A DNA stretch of 26,250 bases from JANWZL01 sp041640815. GTDB lineage: Bacteria > Pseudomonadota > Gammaproteobacteria > Burkholderiales > Thiobacillaceae. The stretch is from the NCBI GenBank assembly GCA_041640815.1, contig JBEPZO010000027.1, forward strand, positions 1 through 26,250, in the 5' to 3' direction. The translations under genes were made by a program, and so were the position numbers. How positions within the stretch are numbered: position 1 is the first letter of the stretch; each line of letters opens with the position of its first letter. The notes beneath the pieces are model-generated. The model was given only the letters and a program-made list of their open reading frames with translations. It was not told the DNA's origin and did not search any database. Positions 1 to 8,442 of the stretch are shown piece by piece.

Positions 1-225
1 CTCGCCACCGCCGACCTCGTCTTCGTCTATGCCGCCGACCTGGGCTGGGATGCGCGGCCAGTGTTCGCGCCGATGGGCGAACGGGCGCAGGTGCATGATG
101 AGCTCGAGGCGCTGATCGAGGCCATCGTGCGCGCCGCTCGGCCAGGCGACCATGTCCTGATCATGAGCAACGGCGCCTTCGGCGGCATCCACGACAAACT
201 GCTCGCCAAGCTTGCGCGGCCCTGA
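1..225 (+). CDS. mpl: Mpl, UDP-MurNAc:L-Ala-gamma-D-Glu-mDAP ligase, C-terminal end (partial)
   Basis: The reading frame is open from base 1 and ends at TGA 223-225, so only the last 74 codons are present. The tail contains HVLIMSNGAFGGIHDKLL, which is the characteristic C-terminal motif of Mpl (the family ends in a similar MSNG-FGGIH-KLL block). Mpl is a cytoplasmic Mur-ligase-family enzyme that attaches the recycled tripeptide L-Ala-gamma-D-Glu-meso-DAP to UDP-N-acetylmuramate, returning murein fragments to peptidoglycan synthesis. The stop overlaps the start of the next gene by one base (TGATG), which suggests cotranscription with the lipid transport operon. The ATP-binding and central domains lie upstream of the window. 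Other Mur ligases lack this C-terminal signature, so the call is fairly firm despite the short length. Confidence 0.8.
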   Translation, partial: LATADLVFVYAADLGWDARPVFAPMGERAQVHDELEALIEAIVRAARPGDHVLIMSNGAFGGIHDKLLAKLARP

Positions 226-1418
226 TGATGGTTCGCCCCGATGCCCGTCCCGAAAACGCTGCCACACCAGCGCCCGTCGAGGCAGGGGCGCAGACAGGAA
301 AGGCGGTCCAAGGCTACTGCTGGCTCGAGGCTCGGACCGAAGGCCTGGTCATCCACCTCGCAGGGCCATGGGTGTTGGATCATCTGCCCGCGCTCGACGA
401 CGCCCTGCACGCCCTGCGCATCGACCCCAAACGGCCGCTGACCCTGGACGGCAGCCGCCTCGAGCGCATGGATAGCGCCGGAGCAAACCGGCTGCTCAAC
501 CACTTGTCGCATCTGGGCCTGCCCTTGCCCACGCTGCGCCTATGCGGCTTTGACCGCCAGGCACAGTCCATGCTTGAGCTGGTGGCCACGCGCCGCGGCG
601 AGTGCACCCACATAGCCTTGCCCCGCTGGGGGATGCACCGCGCCATCGGCTGGCACGTCTTCGGGCTGGGGCGCGCGACCCTGTCCGCGCTCGCTTTCCT
701 GGGGCGAACGGCTGAGGCCTTCGCCGAGCTCATGCTCAGGCCGTCGCTGTTGCGCGGCCGAGAGCTCGTCGTGCAGCTGGAGATGGTCGGTGTGCGGGCG
801 CTGCCGATCATCGCCATGATGAATTTCCTCATCGGCGTGGTGTTCGCCTATTTGCTGGGCATCCAGGTGCAAAAGTTCGGCGCCAACGTCTTCGTGGTCG
901 ATGGCGTCGGGCTCGCCGTCACACGCGAACTTGCGCCCTTGATCACCGCCGTGCTGGTGGCGGGTCGCTCGGGTGCGGCCTTCACCGCCCACCTCGGTGC
1001 CATGAAGGTGAGCCAGGAAATCGACGCCATCAGCGTGCTGGGGCTCTCCCCCTGGCAGGTCTTGGTGCTGCCGCGGCTCATCGCCATCGTCGTCATGCTG
1101 CCATTGTTGACAGTGGTGGCCGACGTGGCCGGCCTCCTGGGGGCGATGCAGATCGCGAGCTGGCAACTGGGGATCAGCCCCACGACCTTCCTCGATCGCC
1201 TGCAAGAGGTGTTGCCGCTGAAGACCGTAATCTTCGGTCTTATCAAGACGCCGGTGTTCGCCCTCGCCATCGGGCTCATCGCCTGCCACAACGGCTTCAC
1301 CGTAGCGCGCGATGCGCGCAGCGTGGGGCTCAACACCACCGCCACGGTGGTGCATAGCTTGGTTGCCGTGATCCTCATCGATGCCGCCTTTGCGGTGCTC
1401 TATCCCGAGCTGAAGTAG
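225..1418 (+). CDS. MlaE-family lipid ABC transporter permease with N-terminal STAS domain
   Basis: A 397-residue inner-membrane permease. Residues about 30-115 form a STAS-like domain, visible in LTLDGSRLERMDSAGANRLL, which resembles the conserved 'D-S-x-G' loop of STAS proteins such as MlaB. The remainder (about 150-397) is the MlaE permease domain with several hydrophobic segments and the family block containing VTRELAPLITAVLVAGRSG. In the E. coli Mla system MlaB and MlaE are separate proteins; here the STAS and permease parts are fused. The gene starts at an ATG overlapping the mpl stop, and another ATG follows directly at 228. The ATPase gene begins 4 bases after the stop. By family knowledge the complex moves phospholipid or related lipids between the inner and outer membranes; the substrate and direction are not shown by the sequence. 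Confidence 0.9.
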   Translation: MMVRPDARPENAATPAPVEAGAQTGKAVQGYCWLEARTEGLVIHLAGPWVLDHLPALDDALHALRIDPKRPLTLDGSRLERMDSAGANRLLNHLSHLGLPLPTLRLCGFDRQAQSMLELVATRRGECTHIALPRWGMHRAIGWHVFGLGRATLSALAFLGRTAEAFAELMLRPSLLRGRELVVQLEMVGVRALPIIAMMNFLIGVVFAYLLGIQVQKFGANVFVVDGVGLAVTRELAPLITAVLVAGRSGAAFTAHLGAMKVSQEIDAISVLGLSPWQVLVLPRLIAIVVMLPLLTVVADVAGLLGAMQIASWQLGISPTTFLDRLQEVLPLKTVIFGLIKTPVFALAIGLIACHNGFTVARDARSVGLNTTATVVHSLVAVILIDAAFAVLYPELK

Positions 1419-1421
1419 GGG

Positions 1422-2186
1422 ATGGCGAGCGGGGCGGGCGAGGGGCAGGCCGTGGTGGAGGTGCAAGCGGTGCGCACCCGCTTGGGGGGGCGGTGGGTGC
1501 ACGACGGCGTGACCTTTTCCCTCCCGCGCGGCCAAGTAGCGGCCTTGATCGGCGGTAGCGGCACGGGCAAGACGGTGCTGCTGCGCGCGATCGCCGGTCT
1601 GGAGCGGCCCACCGAGGGGCGCATAAGGCTGTTCGGTGAGGACCTGGCGGCGGTGTCGCAGGCGCGGCTTCATGCCCTGCGCCGCCGCTTCGGCCTGCTG
1701 TTTCAGGACGGCGCCCTGTTTTCCAACCTCAGCGTGGCGGAGAACGTGGCCACCCCGCTGCGGGAGCGCCTGCGACTGACTGATGCCCTGCTGTGCGAAT
1801 TGGTCAGCCTCAAACTCAACCTCGTGGGACTGCCGCTGGATGCCGCCCACAAGCGGCCGAGCGAACTCTCCGGCGGCATGCGCAAGCGTGCCGCCTTGGC
1901 CCGCGCCCTCGCCCTCGAGCCGGAGCTGCTGTTGCTGGACGAGCCGACGGCTGGGCTGGACCCGATCGGCGGACGCGATTTCGACCGCACCCTGCGCGTG
2001 CTCGCCGACAGCCTGGGCCTGACGGTGTTGCTCACCACCCATGACCTGGACACCCTTTACGACCTGGTCGATCGCGTCATCGTGCTGCACGAGGGCAAGA
2101 TCATCGCCGACGGGCAGGTAGGGGAGGTGGCGCGAACCGAGCATCCGTGGATACGATCCTATTTTGCGAGCAGACGAACGGGCTAA
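1422..2186 (+). CDS. MlaF-like ABC transporter ATP-binding protein
   Basis: A 254-residue ABC ATPase with all core motifs. Walker A is GGSGTGKT at residues 44-51, the signature LSGGMRKRAALARAL begins near residue 148, Walker B with its catalytic Glu is LLLLDEPTAGLDP near 168-180, and the switch His is in TTHDLDT near 207. The 'LSGGM-KR-ALARA' form of the signature is typical of MlaF-type ATPases. It should act on the cytoplasmic face, driving the STAS-fused permease encoded just upstream. The gene sits between the permease and the MCE protein with almost no spacing, which fixes its role in the same transporter. The start ATG is the first in frame after the permease stop; the preceding GTAGGGG offers a modest ribosome binding site. 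Confidence 0.92.
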   Translation: MASGAGEGQAVVEVQAVRTRLGGRWVHDGVTFSLPRGQVAALIGGSGTGKTVLLRAIAGLERPTEGRIRLFGEDLAAVSQARLHALRRRFGLLFQDGALFSNLSVAENVATPLRERLRLTDALLCELVSLKLNLVGLPLDAAHKRPSELSGGMRKRAALARALALEPELLLLDEPTAGLDPIGGRDFDRTLRVLADSLGLTVLLTTHDLDTLYDLVDRVIVLHEGKIIADGQVGEVARTEHPWIRSYFASRRTG

Positions 2187-2191
2187 GGCAA

Positions 2192-3160
2192 ATGGAGTCT
2201 GAAGCACGCTATGCCTGGGTAGGCACTACCGTGGTGGTGTTGCTCATGGTCCTGGCCGGCAGCCTCTACTGGCTTTCCGGGGCGGCTGAGCGCCTGCCGA
2301 CCAAGCGCTACACGGTCTATTTCCAGAACCAATCGCTGGAGGGGCTACAGATCGGCAGCCCGGTGCGCATGCAAGGCATCAAGGTCGGCAAGGTGGCTGA
2401 CTACACCATCTTGCCGGATCGGCCCGGTACGGTACGGGTGAGCCTGGAGGTGGACCGCCGCACGCCGGTGCTGGAGGGGGTGACTGCGGTCATCTCGCGC
2501 AACCTGCTCACCGGTTTGGCAGCGGTGGACCTCACCAATGCCGCCTCGGCACGACACCCGTTGCTCCGGGTGCCGCCGGGCGAGCAAGATCCGGTCATCG
2601 CCGAGGGGGTGGCGGACCTGTCGCGGGTAGCCGAGTTGATCGAGGACCTGGGGCGCACGGGACACGAGAGCCTCAAACGGCTGAATGCCTTGCTCGCCGA
2701 CGACAATCAGAAGGCGCTCGCTACCACCTTGCGCAACTTGAGCCTGCTCACAAGCGATCTGCGGCAGGCCGTCCCCGAGATGGGCGCCACCTTCACCAGC
2801 GCGCGCATGACGGCCGAACAATTGCACAGCACGGCCGCCGAGATCGGGCAACTGGCGCGCGACGGCAGGGCACAGCTTGCGCAACTGTCGCGGGCGGCGG
2901 AACACACCCTCGCCGAGGCGGACGCGACCCTGAAGCGCACGCGTGACAGCCTCGACCGCATGGAGCGGGAGCTCGGCGGCATCGCCGTGAGCTTGCGCAT
3001 CAGCGCCGATCTCGCCACCCAGGAGGTGGCGGCCACTGGCCAATCCCTACGGCAGGCCGGTGAGGCCCTGCAAGCGGCTGGGCGCGAGCTGGCAGAACCT
3101 GCGCGTATCCTTTATGGCCCACCGCCTGCAGCACTCGGCCCTGGCGAGGTGCGGCCATGA
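2192..3160 (+). CDS. MlaD-like MCE family substrate-binding protein
   Basis: I start this 322-residue protein at ATG 2192 (MESEARYAW) rather than an upstream ATG at 2147, because AAGG lies about seven bases before it and MlaD-family proteins begin with a short tail followed by one membrane anchor. Residues about 9-29 are that anchor, placing the rest in the periplasm. Residues about 37-115 form the MCE domain (QSLEGLQIGSPVRMQGIKVG is characteristic). Residues about 150-300 are Ala/Leu/Glu-rich and predicted coiled coil, longer than in E. coli MlaD and closer to the helical tails of PqiB/YebT-like proteins or the larger MCE proteins. It is the periplasmic lipid-binding subunit of the transporter encoded upstream. 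The stop overlaps the next start (ATGA). Confidence 0.9.
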   Translation: MESEARYAWVGTTVVVLLMVLAGSLYWLSGAAERLPTKRYTVYFQNQSLEGLQIGSPVRMQGIKVGKVADYTILPDRPGTVRVSLEVDRRTPVLEGVTAVISRNLLTGLAAVDLTNAASARHPLLRVPPGEQDPVIAEGVADLSRVAELIEDLGRTGHESLKRLNALLADDNQKALATTLRNLSLLTSDLRQAVPEMGATFTSARMTAEQLHSTAAEIGQLARDGRAQLAQLSRAAEHTLAEADATLKRTRDSLDRMERELGGIAVSLRISADLATQEVAATGQSLRQAGEALQAAGRELAEPARILYGPPPAALGPGEVRP

Positions 3161-3762
3161 AAGCCCTTGGCCTGCTTGCGTTCGTCCTCCTGCTCGGCGG
3201 CTGTATGCGTCTGCCCGGCGCAGGGCAGGCCTTGACCTATCACGTGCTGACCGACCCCGGCCCAGTGGTGAAGGTCAGCCGCACACACCCAGGGACCTTG
3301 CTGCTGCGGGAGATGGAGGCGCCCGCCCTGTACCAGGCGACCAGCCCGGTGTATAGCCGGGAGGCCGGCACGCGGGCCTATTATCAATTCGCCCGCTGGA
3401 GCGAACCCCCCGCCAGGCGGCTGACTTGGCTGATCCGCCAGCGCTTGGAGGCGGCCGGCGTGTTTGCAGTCGTCGCACCCCTGGGGGGTGGTGTGCGTGG
3501 CGATTACCAGCTCAACACGCGGTTAGTGGATTTTTATCACGACGCCGCCACGCCACCTGGCGTCGTCTTGCTGGTGTTGGAGGCAGAGCTCCTTCGCCGA
3601 ACAGATGCCCGCCTGCTGGAACGACGCATGTTCGTCGCCCAGCAGCCGGTGGCGAGCCACGACGCCGCTGGCGCCACCGAGGCCATGGGGCGTGCAGCCA
3701 ACCGGGTGATCGACGAGCTCACCCTTTGGCTGGCACAGGTGGTTGCGGTGCAAGACCGTTAG
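3157..3762 (+). CDS. ABC-type transport auxiliary lipoprotein (PqiC-like)
   Basis: A 201-residue predicted lipoprotein. The N-terminus is a lipoprotein signal peptide with lipobox LGGC, so Cys16 would be lipidated. The mature part contains YHVLTDPGP, a block listing ACR YQFARWSEPPARRLTWLIRQRL, and a C-terminal helix, all matching the ABC_trans_aux family (PqiC/YmbA). Members are outer-membrane lipoproteins that partner with MCE proteins. The gene starts within the MCE gene's stop (ATGA overlap), so it is translationally coupled and completes the four-gene operon. This combination of MlaE, MlaF, MlaD and a PqiC-type lipoprotein, without separate MlaB or MlaC genes, is a variant MCE operon rather than the E. 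coli mlaFEDCB layout. Confidence 0.85.
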   Translation: MKALGLLAFVLLLGGCMRLPGAGQALTYHVLTDPGPVVKVSRTHPGTLLLREMEAPALYQATSPVYSREAGTRAYYQFARWSEPPARRLTWLIRQRLEAAGVFAVVAPLGGGVRGDYQLNTRLVDFYHDAATPPGVVLLVLEAELLRRTDARLLERRMFVAQQPVASHDAAGATEAMGRAANRVIDELTLWLAQVVAVQDR

Positions 3763-3856
3763 AATAGACAGTACGCGCGAGCATGACGCTGCGCCGGCGG
3801 CTGCGTCGGCGCGCCGTCTGACGCCCGCCGCGCTGCCGAGGAAATCCCGACCCGAA

Positions 3857-4414
3857 ATGATCATCTACATCCATGGTTTCAATAGCTCGTCGCGCTCCGG
3901 CAAGGCGCGTCAATTGCAGGCGTGGATGGCCGCGCGCGGCCTGGCCGAGGCCTATGCCTGTCCCGATTTGCCGCACCGTCCGGCCGAGGCGGTGGCGCAG
4001 CTAGAGGCGCTCATCGCCGCAAGCCTTGGCACGGCTAAGCTGGTGGGGAGTTCCCTGGGCGGCTTTTATGCCACCTGGCTGGCGGAGCGCCATGGTCTCA
4101 AGGCGGTGTTGGTGAACCCATGTGTGGCCTGCCATGAAAAACTGGCCGGCGAGGTCGGCCGCACGCAGAAGAACTGGCACGATGGCAGCGAATACCGCTT
4201 TACCGCCGAGCACCTGCAGGAACTGGCGGCGCTCTATGTCCCACGTCTGGCCGATCCGCAACGCTACCTATTGCTGGTGGAGAAGGGCGACGAAGTGCTC
4301 GATTGGCGCGAGGCGGCGCGTTATTACCAAGGGGCGAGGCAGATCGTGCTCGAGGGGGGGGATCACGGCTTTACCCGCTTCGCCGAGTATATCCCCGAGA
4401 TCCTGGCGTTCTAA
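3857..4414 (+). CDS. YqiA/UPF0227-family alpha/beta hydrolase (putative esterase)
   Basis: I choose ATG 3857 (MIIYIHGFNSS), giving 185 residues, close to the usual YqiA length; the frame is open further upstream but that extension is unlike the family. The fold is alpha/beta hydrolase: oxyanion-hole segment YIHGFNSS at residues 4-11, nucleophile elbow GSSLGG with Ser66, a late acidic segment KGDEVLDW, and the catalytic His in GGDHGFTRF. E. coli YqiA is a small cytoplasmic esterase with activity on short acyl esters; its physiological substrate is unclear. The gene follows the lipid-transport operon after a 94-base gap and precedes the RNase gene by 23 bases, so it probably shares a transcript with the latter. 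Confidence 0.85.
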   Translation: MIIYIHGFNSSSRSGKARQLQAWMAARGLAEAYACPDLPHRPAEAVAQLEALIAASLGTAKLVGSSLGGFYATWLAERHGLKAVLVNPCVACHEKLAGEVGRTQKNWHDGSEYRFTAEHLQELAALYVPRLADPQRYLLLVEKGDEVLDWREAARYYQGARQIVLEGGDHGFTRFAEYIPEILAF

Positions 4415-4437
4415 GTCGGCTCGAAGTCCGCGCGCGC

Positions 4438-6291
4438 ATGTATCTACTCTACGAGGAGGAAGGCGAGATCAAGGCCGGCAGCATCCTGGCCGAGCAGGAG
4501 AGCTCGCTTCAGGTCGAGACGCAGCATGGCAAACGCACCAAGGTGAAGGCGGCGCACGTGCTCATGCGCTTCAACGCCCCTGAGCCGGGCACGCTGATGG
4601 AGCAGGCGCGCGCCCTGGCGGCGGAACTGGACCTCGACTTCCTTTGGGAAGCGGCCGGCGAGGCCGAGTTCGACTTCCGTGAGCTGGCCACCGACTACTA
4701 TGGTGGCCAGCCCGCCGCCCCAGAGGCGGCGGCAATCCTCCTCGCCCTGCACGGCGCCCCGATCTACTTTTACAGGCGCGGCAAGGGCCGTTACAAGCCG
4801 GCACCGCCGGAGGCCCTGGCAGCGGCGAAGGCGGCGCTGGAGCGGCGCGCGCGCGAGGCGGCGCAGCGCGCCGAGTGGGCGGCAGCGCTTGGCCGTGGCG
4901 AACTGCCTGCGGCCTTCCACGGCAAGGTCTTTCAGCTGCTACATCAGCCAGACAAGAACAGCCTCGAATACAAGGCGCTCAGCGATGCCTGCGCGGCGAC
5001 CGGACTGACGCCGGTGGCACTGCTCAACCGCTGCGGCGCCATCCCCTCCAGCCACGAATACCACCTTAAGGCCTTCTTGCTCACCCACTTCCCCAAAGGC
5101 ACCGGCTTCCCAACACTGGCGCCACCGCCGCCACCGCCGGAGCTACCCGCGGCCGACTCCCCCGCCTTCAGCATCGATGATACGGCCACCACCGAGATCG
5201 ACGATGCCTTCTCGGTGATCTTCCGCCCCGACGGCTCGGTGCGCGTGGGCATCCACATCGCTGCCCCGGCGCTGGGCCTGCCAGCCGGCAGCGACCTCGA
5301 CCTGGTGGCCAGGCAGCGGCTGTCCACCGTCTATATGCCGTGCGGCAAGATCACCATGCTGCCGGAGGCCCTCGTCGATCGCTACACCCTAGCGGAAAAC
5401 CGCGACTGCCCTGCCCTGTCGCTCTACGTCGAGGTCGGGCCGGACTATGCCATCCGCGGCCTCACCACCCAGCCCGACCGGGTGCGCATCGCCGCCAACC
5501 TGCGCCACGAGACCCTAGAGCCCTTGTTCAATATCGACACCATCGGCGCCGACACCCCAGACTACCCCTTCCGGCGGGAGTTGGAGTGGCTTTGGGGGTT
5601 TGCCTGCCACTTGGAGGCGGCGCGCGGCCAGGTCGAGCAGACCGGCCGGGTGGATTACGTCATCCGCGTGGAGGATGGGCGGGTGCGTATCATTGCGCGG
5701 CAGCGCGGTAACCCCATCGACAAGGTGGTGAGCGAGCTGATGATCTTGGCCAACAGCCGCTGGGGCGAGCTGCTCGCGCAACAGGAGGTGGCGGCGATCT
5801 ATCGGGTGCAGACCCAGGGCAAGGTACGCATGTCGCTCAAGCCGGCGCCACACGAGGGGCTGGGGGTGGCCTGTTATGCCTGGGCCACCTCGCCCTTGCG
5901 GCGCTACGTGGACCTCATCAACCAGCGCCAGTTGCTTGCCGCCGTGCGCGGCGAGCGCCCCGTCTATGCCAGCAACGACACCGCCCTGATGGCCATCGTG
6001 CGCGATTTCGAGCTCACCTATGATGCCTATGCCGAATTCCAGCGGCGCATGGAGCGCTACTGGTGCTTGCGCTGGCTCGAGCAGGAGGGGGTGAAGGAGA
6101 TCGACGCCGTGGTGCTGAAAGAAAACCTCATTCGCCTGGAAGGGCTGCCTTTGATCACCCGCGTCACGGGTGCGCCTACGCTGAACCCCGGCGACCGCCT
6201 GCGGGTGGCGCCGGGCGAGATCGATCTGCTCAACCTCGAGTGTCCATGCCGGTTCATTGCCGTGCTTACGCCGACAACTATTCGTCCATAG
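4438..6291 (+). CDS. VacB/RNase II-family 3'-5' exoribonuclease
   Basis: A 617-residue RNase II superfamily protein. The start at ATG 4438 (MYLLYEEEGE) excludes an arginine-rich upstream extension that overlaps the esterase gene. The N-terminal third contains a short beta-rich domain and a helical region. The RNB catalytic domain begins near residue 240 with FSIDDTATTEIDDAFS. Asp247, Asp255 and Asp256 occupy metal-binding positions, while Glu253 stands where E. coli RNase II has Asp207. The later block TSPLRRYVDLINQRQL carries the conserved Arg-rich active-site motif. The C-terminus is short, so a canonical full S1 domain may be reduced. The enzyme should degrade single-stranded RNA processively from the 3' end. 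It is smaller than RNase R, and I cannot tell its specific RNA targets. Confidence 0.88.
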   Translation: MYLLYEEEGEIKAGSILAEQESSLQVETQHGKRTKVKAAHVLMRFNAPEPGTLMEQARALAAELDLDFLWEAAGEAEFDFRELATDYYGGQPAAPEAAAILLALHGAPIYFYRRGKGRYKPAPPEALAAAKAALERRAREAAQRAEWAAALGRGELPAAFHGKVFQLLHQPDKNSLEYKALSDACAATGLTPVALLNRCGAIPSSHEYHLKAFLLTHFPKGTGFPTLAPPPPPPELPAADSPAFSIDDTATTEIDDAFSVIFRPDGSVRVGIHIAAPALGLPAGSDLDLVARQRLSTVYMPCGKITMLPEALVDRYTLAENRDCPALSLYVEVGPDYAIRGLTTQPDRVRIAANLRHETLEPLFNIDTIGADTPDYPFRRELEWLWGFACHLEAARGQVEQTGRVDYVIRVEDGRVRIIARQRGNPIDKVVSELMILANSRWGELLAQQEVAAIYRVQTQGKVRMSLKPAPHEGLGVACYAWATSPLRRYVDLINQRQLLAAVRGERPVYASNDTALMAIVRDFELTYDAYAEFQRRMERYWCLRWLEQEGVKEIDAVVLKENLIRLEGLPLITRVTGAPTLNPGDRLRVAPGEIDLLNLECPCRFIAVLTPTTIRP

Positions 6292-6319
6292 CCTCGGCTA
6301 GATACGGTGCTATTGGACC

Positions 6320-7222
6320 ATGCGCGCATTCGCACACCTTTGGCATAACCTTTTAAGTTTTCTCGCCCTGGCGGTCTCGGATTTCACACATGCCTTGATG
6401 GTCTCGGCCATCGTACATGTGCTGATCCTCTTCGGCTTCTCGCCAGTATTCCCCGTCGATCCGAGACTGTTTCAAGCCCCCAACCTTGCCTTAGAAGTGG
6501 TATTGGTCAACGCCCGTAGCCCAACGCAACCGTTTAAACCCGAGGCCCTAGCCCAGACCAACTTGGATGGGGGAGGCAACGTGGAAGAGACGCGTCATGC
6601 CACTAGCCCCTTGCCAGTCAGCGCCGTGGACAGCATCGCCGCTCAGGAAGCGGAATTGCAAGCGCGCGTCGAGACCTTGGAGCGGCAGGCGCGCGAGCTT
6701 TTACAACGGGCCCAGTCCGAGCATGCCGTGCCCGAAACGCGGCCAGAGCCGACACCAGAGTCCAACCCGACCAGTGTCGCCCCGTCCAACCTCGCTGCCC
6801 GCAGCCTGGAGATGGCCCGGCTTGCGGCACGCATCGACGAACAATGGGAAGCGTATCAGAAGCGTCCACGTCGAATGTTTGTGGGCGCGCGCGTGGAGGA
6901 GTTTACCCTCGCCCGCTACGTCGAGGATTGGCGGCTGAAGGTGGAGCGGGTCGGCAACCTCAACTACCCGGAAGCCGCACGGCGCAACAAGCTCTATGGC
7001 TCCTTGGTGCTGACCGTGTCCATCAACGCCGATGGCAGCGTGGAATCGGTGCAAATCGACCGCTCCTCCGGCTCACGCATTCTGGACGCTGCCGCCATCC
7101 ACATCGTCGAGATGGCCGCGCCTTTCCCCCCCTTCCCAGAGGAAATACGTAACAAGATTGACATCCTCGGCATCACCCGTACCTGGACCTTTACCCGCTC
7201 TGACCGGCTGATCAGCGAGTAA
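6320..7222 (+). CDS. TonB-like energy transducer protein
   Basis: A 300-residue protein. A hydrophobic segment near residues 22-45 (ALMVSAIVHVLILFGFSPVF) anchors it in the inner membrane after a short cytoplasmic tail. Residues about 110-190 are a charged, partly coiled-coil periplasmic region with a Pro-rich part (ETRPEPTPESNPTS). The C-terminal domain, about 210-290, reads NYPEAARRNKLYGSLVLTVS and GSRILDAAAIHIVEMAAPFP, which is the TonB C-terminal fold. Family members transmit inner-membrane energy to outer-membrane receptors or act in envelope stability. No exbB, exbD or TonB-dependent receptor lies nearby, so a specific uptake role cannot be assigned. The start at ATG 6320 has only a weak Shine-Dalgarno sequence. 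Confidence 0.85.
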   Translation: MRAFAHLWHNLLSFLALAVSDFTHALMVSAIVHVLILFGFSPVFPVDPRLFQAPNLALEVVLVNARSPTQPFKPEALAQTNLDGGGNVEETRHATSPLPVSAVDSIAAQEAELQARVETLERQARELLQRAQSEHAVPETRPEPTPESNPTSVAPSNLAARSLEMARLAARIDEQWEAYQKRPRRMFVGARVEEFTLARYVEDWRLKVERVGNLNYPEAARRNKLYGSLVLTVSINADGSVESVQIDRSSGSRILDAAAIHIVEMAAPFPPFPEEIRNKIDILGITRTWTFTRSDRLISE

Positions 7223-7224
7223 AG

Positions 7225-7242
7225 CGCTGGCAGCGCCCAGCG
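7225..7242. terminator. Possible bidirectional hairpin between convergent genes
   Basis: CGCTGG (7225-7230) and CCAGCG (7237-7242) form a 6-bp GC-rich stem with a 6-base loop, between the tonB-like stop and the dolP-like stop on the opposite strand. There is no clear T-run on either side, so termination is only suggested by position. Confidence 0.3.
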
Positions 7243-7249
7243 GCCGCTC

Positions 7250-7819
7250 TCAATCCAAGTACTCGAACACCTTCACCACCCGCTGCACGCCGCTGGTGCG
7301 GGCGGCGATGCTGGCGGCAACCTCGGCCTCCTCGCGTTTGACCAACCCCATCAAGTAGACCACCCCATTGGCAGTAACGACCTTGACGTGGTTGGCGTTG
7401 ATGCGACGGTCATCGAACAGGCGCGCCTTGACCTTGGCGGTAAGGTAGGCGTCGTTGCTGCGGGTGGCCAAGCTGATTGGACTAGCAATGGTCACCTCGT
7501 TATGCACCTCTTTCACCCCCTGCACGCCTAAGCCGAGCTCGGTGAGGTGCGCCTTGAGGACCTCCGTCGGCGCCTCGCCGGTGATCAAGAGACGGCGGTT
7601 GAAGCTGGTGAAGTTGGCACGCACGCCCTCGAGCTTGGCCTCGCGTAGCCGCGCCGCGGCGCGGAATTCGATCTCCTCGTCTTCGATATAGACACCCGTG
7701 GAACGCCGGTCATCGGCTATCATGGCACCGACGCCGACGCCGGTCGCCACCAGCGGCACACAGCCAACGATGGGTACTAGGGCCGCCAAACCGAGCATGA
7801 GGACAACCCGTTTGCGCAT
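7250..7819 (-). CDS. dolP: DolP/YraP-like BON-domain lipoprotein
   Basis: A 189-residue protein on the minus strand. The signal peptide ends in a lipobox-like VGC (Cys20), predicting a lipoprotein. Two BON domains follow: about 45-113 (contains LLITGEAPTEVLKAHL) and about 122-188 (contains NGVVYLMGLVKREEAEVA). E. coli DolP (YraP) is an outer-membrane lipoprotein with dual BON domains that binds anionic phospholipid and supports envelope integrity and division. The gene lies three bases after the SIS-domain gene diaA, the same order as in E. coli (yraN-diaA-dolP), which supports orthology. The likely start is ATG at 7819; a downstream ATG at the eighth codon is less likely because it would shorten the signal peptide. 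Confidence 0.88.
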   Translation of the reverse strand: MRKRVVLMLGLAALVPIVGCVPLVATGVGVGAMIADDRRSTGVYIEDEEIEFRAAARLREAKLEGVRANFTSFNRRLLITGEAPTEVLKAHLTELGLGVQGVKEVHNEVTIASPISLATRSNDAYLTAKVKARLFDDRRINANHVKVVTANGVVYLMGLVKREEAEVAASIAARTSGVQRVVKVFEYLD

Positions 7820-7822
7820 TCA

Positions 7823-8416
7823 TTAGGCTCCCATGAGCGAGTAATCGATCCCTTCACACAAGCTATGCACAATTACGAGATGGGCCTCGCGTATGCGGGC
7901 AACGCGCTCTGTTGGGACACACAGCAAGATATCGCCATCACGCAGCGACGCAGCCAGCTTGCCACCATCGCCGCCAGTCATGGCAACGACGCCCATGTCC
8001 TTTTCCTGCGCCGCACCCACCGCCCCCAACACGCTGCGGGAGTGACCGCTGGGCGAGATGGCCAACAGCAAATCGGCAGGCGTACCTAAGGCTTCGACCT
8101 GACGCGTAAACACGCGCGTATGGTCGTAATCGTCAGCAATGGCATTCAACACCACCGGATCTGCGCCAAGGGCAATGGCTGGCAAGGCTGGTCGTTCGGC
8201 CTCAAAGCGGTTGATGAGAGTGGCAGCAAAGAACTGCGCGAGTGCCATGGAGGACCCATCGCCGCAGACCAAGATCTTACCGTCGTGCAGCAGGCAATTG
8301 ACTAGCCGCTCTACAGTCAGGGCTATAGGCTCAAGCAGGCACTCAAGCACCGCCTCTAAAGTGGTAATGCCTTCAAGAAACTGTTGTTTAAGCTGTTCGT
8401 CGAGCCGAGTCATCAT
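7823..8416 (-). CDS. diaA: DiaA-like SIS-domain protein (DnaA initiator-associating / phosphoheptose isomerase-like)
   Basis: A 197-residue single SIS-domain protein. The phosphosugar-binding parts are visible in VCGDGSSMALAQFFAATL and LLLAISPSGHSRSVL, and the C-terminal helix reads ARIREAHLVIVHSLCEGID. GmhA (sedoheptulose-7-phosphate isomerase) and DiaA (which binds DnaA and stimulates initiation at oriC) are close paralogues and database labels often mix them. The synteny with yraN and dolP and the C-terminal helix favour DiaA. No other LPS-heptose gene is near. Two ATG codons stand in tandem at the start (MMTRLDE); AGGCAGG directly upstream is better spaced for the second, so the protein may begin at 8413. 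Confidence 0.8.
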   Translation of the reverse strand: MMTRLDEQLKQQFLEGITTLEAVLECLLEPIALTVERLVNCLLHDGKILVCGDGSSMALAQFFAATLINRFEAERPALPAIALGADPVVLNAIADDYDHTRVFTRQVEALGTPADLLLAISPSGHSRSVLGAVGAAQEKDMGVVAMTGGDGGKLAASLRDGDILLCVPTERVARIREAHLVIVHSLCEGIDYSLMGA

Positions 8417-8442
8417 CCTGCCTGACTCTTCGCCTGCGCCGT

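Noticed and set aside
540..2207. A 555-codon minus-strand open frame
   Set aside because: It is antisense to the permease and ATPase genes, has a Gln/His/Gly-rich composition typical of GC-rich shadow frames, and matches no family.
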